From NCBI RefSeq assembly GCF_000219625.1, contig NC_018218.1:2790001-2854000 (forward strand): a stretch of 64,000 nt of DNA. Reading direction: 5' to 3'. The notes beneath the pieces were generated by a model. That model ran no database searches. It was given only the letters and a program-made list of their open reading frames with translations, and was not told the origin of the DNA. A program made the translations under genes and the position numbers. Of this stretch, positions 41,204-51,190 are shown in pieces (within the stretch, counting starts at the first letter, position 1; each line of letters begins with the position of its first letter). Source of the stretch: Zymoseptoria tritici IPO323. Lineage: Eukaryota; Ascomycota; Dothideomycetes; Mycosphaerellales; Mycosphaerellaceae.

Positions 41204-43105
41204 ATGCATTATACGACCCTACTCACGGGCTTCGGCCTTGGCTTGGTTCAATCCGCCAACGCCCTCGACAATGGCTTCGGCCGGACGCCTCCCATGGGTA
41301 AGCTCGTGAAAACTTGGCAGACCTGCAGCACTGTCTGAGAATGTCTTGCTGAGGCTCTGCATGGTCTCTTGCTGTACCGATGCTTCGTTGTCCAGGCGTG
41401 GCTGACCATTCTGTCTTTTGGGACTCAGGCTTCAACACATACAACGCTGCGGGTTGTACTATCAACCAGACGATAATCCAGAGCTACATCAACGCATTCT
41501 CGAGCCAGGGGTTCAAAGCGGCCGGATACAACATTTTTGGGATCGATTGCGGGTGGCAGGGCATTCAGCGTCAGTCCAACGGCTCCATCACCTATGATGC
41601 GAGAGTATTCCCAGACGGCATCGCACCGCTGAGCAAGTCGGCCATCAGCAAAGGCTTCGTGCGTATATGTATCCTGCTCGCAAATGATGGAATGGCTTTT
41701 CTGACTCCGGTCTCAGCAATGGGGCATGTACACCGACCAGGGAGTCAACGCCTGCGATACCGGCGTCACCAGGCCAGGGTCTCTCAACTACGAGAACCAG
41801 GATGCTCTCCAGTTCGCCGGATGGAACACGGCCTATATGAAGGTATGTCAGCTGCGAATCTGGGGCCGAAGCGTTCACGACTGACGTGTCGCTCTCCAGG
41901 TGGATAATTGCTACATCACTGCGGACCAAAATGCTCCGAAGGATGCTCGCGATGACTTTCCGAAGCGATTTGGAGCTATGCAAAATGCTCTAGCCAAAGT
42001 CAACATCAAGGGCATGCTGACTTGCCAATGGGGTGTCCCTTATTCGAGTTCCAGCGGACTACAAGGTCCTGCCGAGTGGACACCACCGATCTCGACATCT
42101 TTCCGCGTCAGCGATGACATCGCCCAAGGCTGGAACAACGTCGTACGCATCTACAACCAGGCCATTAATGTCAACGCAAGAGGTCTCACTGGGCCAGGTC
42201 GGTTCTCCGACATGGACCTCTTGGAGGTGGGCAACCAAGGCATAACTGGCGATGAGCAAGCCTCGCACTTTGCCATTTGGGCCATGTTCAAGAGTCCACT
42301 CATGGTCTCCACGGACCTTCTTAGGCTATCGGACGCCTCTCGCGCCGTTCTTCAGAACAAGGGTTTGATCGCCATCAACCAGGACTCGCTAGGGAAGCCC
42401 GTCGTCCTCATCCAGCGCTACACCAACGATAACGATCAGTTCGCTGGTCCTCTCGCCAATGGCGACGTAGCAGTCCTTCTTCTCGACACCTCCAACGCCA
42501 AGCGCAATCTTGGGATCGAGTTCGCCGCGCTGAACATCTCTTCCGCCACCGTGACCAATCTCTGGACTGGTGCGGTCGTCCAGAACGTGAACAGATACTT
42601 TACTGACGTCAACGCCCGGGGCTCCATTCCTCTACGTCTCAGCAACGTAGTGAAGTCCAATCCAACCGCGCCAACTCTGAGGTATATCGAAGCCGAGTCT
42701 GCAACTTTTGCCGGCAATGCAGTTGTGGCCTCGTGCTCCGGCTGCTCAGGCGGGAAGAAGGCCGGTGGGATCGGCAATGGTAACGGCAATACCCTGACTT
42801 TCACCGGCATCACCACGAGCCAGTCCTCGATGGACGTACGCTTCGACTATATCAACGGCGAGATCGGGTATCTGGGCGGCTCAGGCCTCAACATCCGTGG
42901 AGCGAGCGTCAGCGTCAATGGAGGAACTCCGGTTCCTGTGAGCTTCCCACTCACCGGATACAATTGGGACAAGGATGTCCAGAGGAACTATCTTGTGCGC
43001 CTGTATGGCTTCAGCACCAGCGGCACCAACACCATTACCATCTCTGGGCTGTCCAGCGTCTCGCAGTACGCGCCTGATATCGACCGCATTGGCGTGGTTG
43101 TTTGA
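41204..43105 (+). CDS. Secreted GH27 alpha-galactosidase with C-terminal CBM35/CBM6-like module
   Basis: Four exons: 41204-41297, 41429-41658, 41717-41842, 41900-43105, giving 551 residues. Signal peptide MHYTTLLTGFGLGLVQSANA. The mature start LDNGFGRTPPMGFNTYN is the GH27 signature. The nucleophile is Asp152 in YMKVDNCY, encoded right after an intron; the acid/base is probably Asp254 in RFSDMDLLEVGN. A beta-sandwich follows the barrel, then a module at about 425-551 starting YIEAESATFAG with a CSGCSGG loop, like CBM35/CBM6. The enzyme would release alpha-galactose from galactomannan and raffinose-type sugars outside the cell. The first intron (131 bp) is the longest placed in this window. 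Confidence 0.93.
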
Positions 43106-43668
43106 GCTTTGTGTAGAGTAGGGCCCTGCGAGTCCTCCTGATAGCCTGAATATACGAACAGCTTCACTTTTTGAGCATTTCGCTAGCACCGTGAGCAGCG
43201 TTGACGATCTGTAAACCTCCATCCGTTGTTTTGCTCCGGTAATTCGTGGTCTCCGGTTGGGGTTCGTGTCCAAAGTTTGGAGATGGTGCTATTCCTCCTC
43301 GTAGCGCTGTCGTCAGTGACACGACACCTAAGGTATACCTCATTAGTCCGTGAATTCCATCGCCTCATCGCTGATTCTTTCCTTGCTCGGGTCGATTGAG
43401 TTATCCTGAGAGCCGCGGCGGGGTTGACATCACCATGACCTCCACTGTTTGTTGCTTCGAGGGGAGCTTGCTGCTTGCCTCGAAACACATGCCGAACGAT
43501 CGTCAGCATGTGCCGTTCAGATCCTACCTTATACTCACTTTGGACACCACTCTCTCGAGTGACCTCACCTTGTCCAACGACCGATCTGCAACCATCGCCG
43601 CCTTGAAGGGAAACAATCTCATGACTTGAAAGCTCACAACCCCACCATAGTCTGTCTGACTGCCCACA
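43106..43668. other. Promoter region of the DUF3074 gene
   Basis: 563 bp; overlapping short open frames on both strands, none with a domain. Confidence 0.5.
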
Positions 43669-45579
43669 ATGGCGGAACTCCACGAGGCACTCGAGTGGCT
43701 GTCACCCACCGATTGGAGTGATGTGCCCACCGACAACCTAGAGCCATATCTTAAGGACGCGTTCGCCGCGGGCGAACTCATATGCAACTCTGTACCGCCG
43801 TTACCCAATGGCACACCATTCAACGAGTCCAAACCACACCATGACACGCCCAATACCGCCACAAGTCACAAGGACATGCATCCTTCGACTGTGCTTTCTC
43901 CGCCACCGCTAGAGGAACATGAGAATCTTCAAAAAGGATGGGGGAAGCCGTACAAGATGAAGGACAACGCATTAGGAGTCCAGATCTACAAGATGGCAGC
44001 AAAGGATCGGCACGGAGCATGGTTTGCGAGAAAGAGCGTGCACGAGGGCTTGGGTTTTGACAAGATGAAGCGGGCCATGATGCGAGAGTTTCCACACTCA
44101 ATGAGTATCAAAGGCGGGCCGGGAGCTGGTGCGGTTCGTGGTATCGCAGCAGACACACGACTCGAGAGGAGCGATCTCCCAGGAGTAGGCAAGCTCGAGG
44201 TATATCAGTTAAGCGCACAGTTCCCGGGACCCACGACACCAAGAGAGTTCATCACGCTACTTCTGAGCAGCGATGAGGCATTGTCAGAGAAGAGCGCGGC
44301 GAAACTTGCAGACGGCAAGACGCATGCACCTAGACATTTCATGTTGGTGTCGAAACCAGTCGAGCACCCGAATTCTGGTTCAAGATCAGGCTTCGTTCGA
44401 GGTAAGTACGAGTCTGTGGAGCTCATACGCGAAATTCCGCTTTCTACCGCCAAACCCAAATCTACTCCACATCTCCGTGGGTCGGACGAGAAGAATGATC
44501 CAACGGAGGGTTCAGAGGAGCCCGAACTGAACCCTGTGGAGTGGATCATGATCACTCGAAGCGACCCTGGTGGAGGGCTTCCTCGTTTCTTGATTGAGAG
44601 GGGAACCCCAGACAGTATGCTTGGAGATGTACACAAGTTCTTCGATTGGGCGTGCAGCCAGGGAGAGATTCCCCATCCAGATGAGGATCTCGCGAACGTC
44701 GAGGAGAATGCCGGGAAGCAGGACGAAGTCGAGCAGCCATCTGAGAGCCTGCCGAATGGTACTATGCACAGTGAGCCTGTTCCTGCAACCGCCGGTGGTG
44801 CTAACGCGGACACTTCTACGGAGCCCACTGCGTTAAGTGGTATCTTGTCCAACATCAGCAAAGCGATAGAGACCTACGCACCTGCATCAGTCGCCAACAT
44901 GATTGTACAGCCATCTGGGACTGGACAGTACGACTCGGACACTGACTCGGACTCATCTACGGCATCCTCCGCGGACTCTTTCATATCAGCAGATGAAACA
45001 AAACGAGCATCAGCTGCTCCGGGAATCACACATGTAGACTCCATGGACGCGCTCAGTATAAAAAGTGGGGAGTCTGAGACAAGTAAGAACATGAGCCGGC
45101 ACGAGAAGGAGGTGCAGAAACTCGTCCAAAAGCGAGAGAAGCTGGACCAGCAGCTGGCTAAGAAGCGGCTTGCTGAAGAAGCGAAACTCCGCCAAGCGAA
45201 GGAGAAGGACGAGGAGGAGGCGTCAAAGCAAAAGGACAAGATCGAGCGCGAGCTGGTGAAGACGGAGGAAAAGCACAAGAAAGAAGTTGAGAAGTTGGAG
45301 GCGAAACAAGCGAAGGAGGCGAAGAAGGCTGAGGACAAGCGCAAGAAGAAGGACGATCAGACAAAGCTGTCGATGGTCACGAGAGAGCGAGATGAGTTCC
45401 GATCGCAGAGCGACTTGCTTCGGCAGGAGAACGCCGCTCTGCAAGCACAAATCGCAGAGCTGCAGGCACAGAACAACACCATGGCGCAAACGATCAGCAA
45501 CAAAGCGTTGAGCAATCTTGATTTGGGCAGGGCCAGGTCGGACAGCTTGAAGAGCACGAATTCGAAGAAGAGCAATTGA
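43669..45579 (+). CDS. DUF3074 (START-like) protein with coiled-coil tail
   Basis: 636 residues, one exon. The N-terminal 340 residues match the fungal DUF3074 family, a START-related lipid-binding fold. Conserved parts are the KDRHGAWFARKSVHEGLGFDKMK segment, LEVYQLSAQFPGPTTPREFI, PRHFMLVSKPVEHP and NPVEWIMITRSDPGG...PRFLIERGTP. An acidic Ser-rich linker (DSDTDSDSSTASSADSF) separates it from a long Lys/Glu-rich coiled coil at about 480-610, which ends in a Gln/Ala heptad region. Lipid transfer or membrane binding is inferred from the fold only. Confidence 0.85.
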   Translation: MAELHEALEWLSPTDWSDVPTDNLEPYLKDAFAAGELICNSVPPLPNGTPFNESKPHHDTPNTATSHKDMHPSTVLSPPPLEEHENLQKGWGKPYKMKDNALGVQIYKMAAKDRHGAWFARKSVHEGLGFDKMKRAMMREFPHSMSIKGGPGAGAVRGIAADTRLERSDLPGVGKLEVYQLSAQFPGPTTPREFITLLLSSDEALSEKSAAKLADGKTHAPRHFMLVSKPVEHPNSGSRSGFVRGKYESVELIREIPLSTAKPKSTPHLRGSDEKNDPTEGSEEPELNPVEWIMITRSDPGGGLPRFLIERGTPDSMLGDVHKFFDWACSQGEIPHPDEDLANVEENAGKQDEVEQPSESLPNGTMHSEPVPATAGGANADTSTEPTALSGILSNISKAIETYAPASVANMIVQPSGTGQYDSDTDSDSSTASSADSFISADETKRASAAPGITHVDSMDALSIKSGESETSKNMSRHEKEVQKLVQKREKLDQQLAKKRLAEEAKLRQAKEKDEEEASKQKDKIERELVKTEEKHKKEVEKLEAKQAKEAKKAEDKRKKKDDQTKLSMVTRERDEFRSQSDLLRQENAALQAQIAELQAQNNTMAQTISNKALSNLDLGRARSDSLKSTNSKKSN

Positions 45580-45891
45580 GCGACGCTGCTGCATTGCGGG
45601 CGACAAACCGGACAGACACGAGGTGATAGAGCAGCTAGCATGTACGTTATACGATTTACGTGCGATATGAGTTTATGACGGGAGTCCCTGACGATTCTGA
45701 AGCATCCGTGAGGATGATCCATTTAGCCGCATTCATCCGGTGCTCGAAACGCCCCACGTAGTTCCTGTCAGACAACAACCACGAGACACTCACTTTTTCT
45801 TGCTCTACCATTTGTGTGTGTGTCCCCATAAACCTTGAAGCAATCAAAAGTTGCGCCTTTTCTAAAGGCAATTCCGCCGCCCGAACAAAAC
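45580..45891. other. Promoter region of the xylulokinase gene
   Basis: 312 bp without a supported gene. Confidence 0.5.
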
Positions 45892-47831
45892 ATGGCGGGA
45901 AGTGGTTCTTTGTACTTGGCAAGTGCTACCCGTCCGTGTTGGACTGTTGCACAGCAACTAACGGGTCTCAGGGCTTTGACCTCAGCACGCAGCAGTTGAA
46001 GGGTACGTCCTGAAGTACGGTTGCATCGACGTTCAAGCTGACAGGTCAAATGTAGGTCTCGTCGTGAGCTCGGATCTCAAACTCATCCACGAAGCCAAGG
46101 TCGACTTTGACCAAGATCTCGGAAAGAAGTATGGCATAGAAAAGGGAGTTCTGACCAACCCTTCTGAAGGGGAGGTCTTTGCTCCTCCGGCAATGTGGCT
46201 CGAAGCTCTGGATTTGGTGCTTGATCGACTGAAGGAGGCTGGTCTGGACTTTGGTCGAGTGAAGGGCGTTTCGGGAGCAGGAATGCAGCATGGTATGAGC
46301 GTCGATTCATTCCAGCGTAGTGTCGTCTGACGGAAAACAATCAGGAACCGTATTCTGGTCGAGACATGCAGAAAGTCTGCTGGCAAATCTGGACGCTGGT
46401 CAACCTTTAGTCGGACAATTGGATGCCGAAGTCGAGAGTGGAAGGAGAGGAGCTTTTGCTCACCCAATGAGCCCCAACTGGCAGGACGCTTCCACCCAGG
46501 AACAATGCGATGCTTTCGATGTTGAACTTGAAGACAAGGAGACCTTGGCCAATGTGACCGGCAGCAAAGCTCACCACCGCTTCAGTGGCCCGCAGATCAT
46601 GCGCTATCGAAAGAAGCATGCCGAGCACTACGAGCAGACGGCGAGGATATCACTTGTGTCATCGTTCTTAGCCTCCATTCTTCTCGGGAATATTGCCCCG
46701 ATTGACATCAGCGACGTGACTGGCACAAATCTGTGGAACCTAGACAAGGCTGCCTGGGATCGAAAACTTGTCGCTCTTGCGGCCGGTGGAGAAGATAAAG
46801 CCGACGAACTCCTCACCAAACTGGGCGACGTTACAATAGACGGTGGAAAGACATTTGGAACGATTTCGAACTACTTCGTGAACAGGTACGGATTCGCGCA
46901 AGACTGCAACATCATCCCCTTTACAGGCGACAACCCGGCAACGATCCTCGCTCTACCTCTCCGCGCCGGCGACGCAATGGTATCTCTGGGAACCAGCACG
47001 ACCTTCCTCATGAGCACATCACAATACAAGCCCGACCCAGCCTACCACTTCATGAATCATCCGACCACTCCTGGCCTCTACATGTTCATGCTCTGCTACA
47101 AAAACGGCGGTCTCGCCCGCGAACAGATCCGCGACCAGCTCGACCCGAGCGGGAAATGGGACCACTTCGACTCGACCGCTCTCTCCACCGCACCCGTCTC
47201 TCAAAAGTCTGATGGCGAACCCATGCGTATCGGCCTCTACTTCCCTCGTCCCGAGATCGTGCCCAACCTCCCCTCCGGTCAATGGCGCTTCAACTACAAC
47301 CCATCCACCGACTCCCTCGACGAAGTCTCCTCCGACTTCCTCCCCGACGACGCCCGCAACATCATCGAGTCGCAGATGCTGTCACTTCGCCTGCGGTCAC
47401 ACAACCTCGTCCATCCCGGAAAAGATCCCAAGTCTGGCGAGACCCTACCGGCACAGCCAAGACGTGTATATCTCGTTGGAGGCGGGTCGGCAAATCCGGC
47501 CATCGCGAAGATCTGCGGTGAAGTCCTCGGTGGCGTGGAAGGTGTGTTCAAGCTGGACATTGGCGGGAACGCGTGTGCATTGGGAGCGGCGTACAAAGCT
47601 GTTTGGGGATGTGAAAGGAAAGGAGGCGAGTCATTCGAGGACTTGATTGGGAAGAGGTGGGACGAGGCGAGCTTTGTGAAGAGAGTGGCAGATGGGTATA
47701 CGAAGGGTGTGTTCGAGAAGTATGGCGAGGCGGTCAAGGGGTTTGAAAAGATGGAACAGGTCGTGCTGAAGAAGGAAGTCGAGCTGTTGGGTCAACGTGG
47801 TGGTGGGTTAATGTATCCGCCTAATAAGTGA
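45892..47831 (+). CDS. XKS1: D-xylulose kinase (FGGY family)
   Basis: Four exons: 45892-45918, 45972-46002, 46056-46292, 46345-47831, giving 593 residues. Exon 1 encodes only MAGSGSLYL and is followed by a GC-AG intron (donor GCAAGT, branch CTAAC); exon 2 is only 31 bases. Joining them gives the conserved N-terminus [14 protein letters not shown], the phosphate-binding part of the FGGY fold. Further marks: [10 protein letters not shown] and the C-terminal signature [14 protein letters not shown] followed by [12 protein letters not shown]. The enzyme phosphorylates D-xylulose to xylulose 5-phosphate, feeding xylose and arabinose into the pentose phosphate pathway in the cytosol. It converges with the PIN gene. 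Aspergillus calls the orthologue xkiA. Confidence 0.93.
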
Positions 47832-48264
47832 GATGCAACGCGCAAATTTCGTCTTCGTTAGGTGTACAAATTGGGAATACCTACTCGAAGGGCCAAATCA
47901 GAAATCCCCAAAACCCAGTCCTTGCCGCGTATAATATCAGAACCCATCCAGCCGTAATGACAATTTGGTCGGCTTCTCGTACTCTCCAGTCATATGACCT
48001 CGGATCCACCTCGCCTCGTTTCCACGTTTCCTCGCTGTGTCGCGCTCTCGGCCTGATCCGCCTCAACTTCCATTCCGTCGTAGCCCTCGTCTGGTTCGAG
48101 TCGGTCGTTTGGTAGTTCCGGCAGTATGCGCCACTGACCTTCTTCGTCGACGTGATGAGTGCACGTAAGGGTCTCGGTTCTGGATCTGCTGGTCAGAGTC
48201 TCGTACTAGAGTACTCTTTGGGTGATGTTGCTTGAGTATTGCCGTGGCAATACCATCCGAGAAT
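47832..48264. other. Convergent 3' region of xylulokinase and PIN-protein genes
   Basis: 433 bp shared 3' space, no supported gene. Confidence 0.5.
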
Positions 48265-49696
48265 TCAAGTCGGAACCCACAGCTTTCGTCCGCCACGGCC
48301 GCCACGGAACCCGCTGCGAGTCTCCGGTCTGGAGAAGCTGTCAGGATCGATCGGACCACCCGGAGCTGGAATGTCCTTCGCCGTGACCTCGTTGGCAAAC
48401 GCATCGCGTCCCGCGCCAAGGGTGCCGCGACCGCGGCCGCGGAAGACTCCACGAGCGTTGCCACGCGCAATGCCACGAGCATTGAATGGAACTACATGAG
48501 CTCCACGTGGGGAGCATGGTTGGACTTGGGCGGTATTTGGGCGAGGTGACTTGGGAGTACCGTTTGGCAGGTCTTTCAGTGCGGCGGTAGACTGCGGTTG
48601 AGGGCCGCGCTCGAATGCGTTCGGATCGATGACGTTGGTCTGCTTTGGCAGCATCGCGGCAGGAGCCTTGGGCACCATAGGCTTGAGGACCACTTCCTCG
48701 TCGTCGCTATCTGGGAGAGATTGAACCTCCTCGGCCTGCAAAGTCTGGCTTTCGCGGTTGAGAAGATTTTGGCGATTCTTGAAATCACGATCCTCTCTAC
48801 CTACAGCCTCACGCAGTTGCTCCAAGCGCTTGGTCTTGATGTCAAACCCTTTGGCATAGTTGACCTTTCTCGAGTCATTGCACAGAAAAATGAATGACTC
48901 TAGAGCGGCAACCGGGTCAAGTTCTTGATGGATGCGCCAGAGAATGTAGTTGAAGAGGGGCTGGAAAGACTGCGGGACCGAGTCGCTCGACGATTGTGGG
49001 CGCGATATGTTAGCGGCAACGGAGGTAGGGTTCTGTGCAGGCGTAAGGGCAGCTTTGGCCGGACTGGTAGGCGGGGAGACTGGGCTCATGCTGGATCGGA
49101 TGCTTGATATAGACGAGGGCGGAGGTGTGCGGCTCAAGTCAGACGCAGCTGAGCTGAAGGAGGCTTTGAGATTCTTCTCGGTGAGGTCCAGCTTGATGTC
49201 GGCTTCCTCCGCCAAGTCGGTCGAGTCGTCCAAGTCCTCTTCATGCTCGTGATCGTATTCTGAGAAAAGTGTACGCGGCACTGCGAATTTCTCGACCTCG
49301 GCCCATTTCTCGTACGTTTCGTCGGCGCCCTGCAGAGTGACAATATCCGGGTGCTTGCTGGTGGCATCATCCAACCACTGCAGCGTCTCGCGCACGTCCT
49401 CGGCATGTCTACCCTTTGCGCTCCTTTGGCGACTGAGCTCTTCCAGCGCTTCTATGTATTAGCGCTGCCATAGACTGCCTGCGCTGCCTCTCCAAGCACA
49501 TACCGTGTAGCGGCACGAAAAGACGAATCTGTCCGTTCTTCACCCATTGTCGAATGCCGTTGCGCGTGCTCTTCTTGACTCCTGCCACAAGTGCCGTGTC
49601 GTCAACGATGCAGTTGAAGATCTTCTTCTGAGCTGGACGAGCAGCGAGCGCAGCTTGTGCGCCGTGCTGGGAGGTCGGGCGTGATCGCAAGCGCAT
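48265..49696 (-). CDS. PIN-like domain protein with RGG-rich C-terminus
   Basis: Exons 49696-49504 and 49451-48265 give 459 residues. The 52-bp intron joins RLFVPLH to EALEELSRQR. The N-terminal region reads as a PIN fold: acidic strand FNCIVDDTALVAGVKK, a helix, then FVPLHEALEELSR, the usual P-x-x-x-x-EL. A helical domain with a Ser/Pro-rich insert follows (LFNYILWRIHQELDPVAALESFIFL), then a charged segment and an RG/RGG-type tail (ARGNARGVFRGRGRG, SGFRGGRGGRK). PIN domains are nucleases or nuclease-like RNA binders, and RGG tails bind RNA, so a role in mRNA metabolism is inferred. I do not recognise a specific orthologue. Confidence 0.72.
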
Positions 49697-50171
49697 GGTC
49701 GCGGTTTCGGTGGGGGAGTTCTAGGGAGCGCATGAGATTGTCGCACGGTTGAGTTGAGAAGCGAAAGAATGAATAAAGAGCGTTGAAGATGCGTTTGTCG
49801 GTGACGCACTCGCTTAGAACGACGGGTGAATGTCCACAATGTTACGCACCATGATGGGTTCTGGTTCTGGCTGTATGACTTCTTTATGGAAGTCGGGATT
49901 TCGCAGGAAGCGTTGTCATTTCCTCGGGTTGGCTAGGGGTCGGCAGGAAGGACCATGCCGATTAGATGAGAGGCACACATGCTCCTGTCAAGTGAATGTG
50001 TCAGCCGTGTCGGGGAGTGGAGTGCATGTCGTGAATTGAAGTTGTGGTGGAGGTCGGTCAAGTCCACCTCACTGCTCCCGAGTCATCCCCGCGATTATGT
50101 GCTAGTTCTACGGGAGGAGCCGCAGACTTTGTTCTGCTTGTTCCCTTCCTCTGTCTTCCTTCGACAATACC
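49697..50171. other. Divergent promoter between PIN and SDR genes
   Basis: 475 bp with no supported gene; start codons of the two genes face outward from it. Confidence 0.5.
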
Positions 50172-50897
50172 ATGCCAAAGACCATCTTGATATCCGGTGC
50201 CGCCAACGGCCTCGGTGCAGCGTTTGTGCGGAGATACGAGCACGACGACACCGCCATCATCGCCATCGACCGAGAGAATACGGACGGTCAGCATGGACAG
50301 AATGTTCAGGTTTTGACTGTGGACGTCAGCTCTCAAAATTCGATCAATCGTCTGGCGAAACACATTGATGATCGGAGCATAGATGTGGTAATCCACAGTG
50401 CAGGTGTTCGCGGACTGGTGCCCAGCATGGAGCAGAAGAGGCCCGACAGTGTTGCAGCATGCGAGACACTGGAAGTTATGGACCACGCCACGATGATGCG
50501 CACGTTTGAAATCAACGCAGCGGGGACCTTCATGCTGCTCCGGGCCCTGCTACCCAATCTACGTAAAGCAAGAGGAAAGGTGATAGTTATGGCTTCTCGC
50601 ATGGGAAGCGTAGGGAACAACCAGCGCCCCAACAAAGACGCCGGCAGCGCGTACGCCTATCGAGCCTCCAAGGCTGCGCTCAACACGATTGTGCGATCGT
50701 TCGCTGCAGATGTGCCCGAGGTCACTTTCGTTCTCGTTCATCCGGGCCGCGTTGATACCAAGCTTGTCCTCTGTACGGAACAAGGTGCGATCAGTGCTGA
50801 AGAGAGCGTCAATGGTCTCGCGCCTCTCATTGATCGATGGGGCAGTGGAGATAGCGGCAGGTACTTTGATAGATTCGGCGAGCCCATTGAGTGGTAG
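50172..50897 (+). CDS. Short-chain dehydrogenase/reductase (SDR)
   Basis: 241 residues, one exon, the usual length of a classical SDR. Cofactor loop SGAANGLG at 8-15, Asp in AIDRENTD after the second strand (suggests NAD preference), DVSS near 57, SAG instead of NAG near 82, and the catalytic YRASK. The Ser of the triad would be in IVMASRMGS. The end PGRVDTKL and EESVNGL matches small fungal SDRs that act on unknown carbonyl substrates. It is followed 293 bp later by a transcription factor on the same strand. Confidence 0.85.
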   Translation: MPKTILISGAANGLGAAFVRRYEHDDTAIIAIDRENTDGQHGQNVQVLTVDVSSQNSINRLAKHIDDRSIDVVIHSAGVRGLVPSMEQKRPDSVAACETLEVMDHATMMRTFEINAAGTFMLLRALLPNLRKARGKVIVMASRMGSVGNNQRPNKDAGSAYAYRASKAALNTIVRSFAADVPEVTFVLVHPGRVDTKLVLCTEQGAISAEESVNGLAPLIDRWGSGDSGRYFDRFGEPIEW

Positions 50898-51190
50898 GTG
50901 ACGGGCGGATCATCAGCCGTCAGAAGGACGAAGACACGATAGGATAGGATAGATCACGGGAACTCAGCAATAGATCGCAGGATACTCCTTCGCATCCCGT
51001 CTCGTCTGTTGCACTCTCGTCTATTCACGTGACGAGGACATCCTCGGCTCCACCTTCTCCACACTTTGAGACACTTCGAGGTGACAACCATTGATGAACT
51101 GCTTCGACAACACCGACACAGTCCCCACACAGTGTGCGGTGGTCAGAGGTCGTCACCCGGCCGATATATGCCAGCCTACGCGCTGCACAC

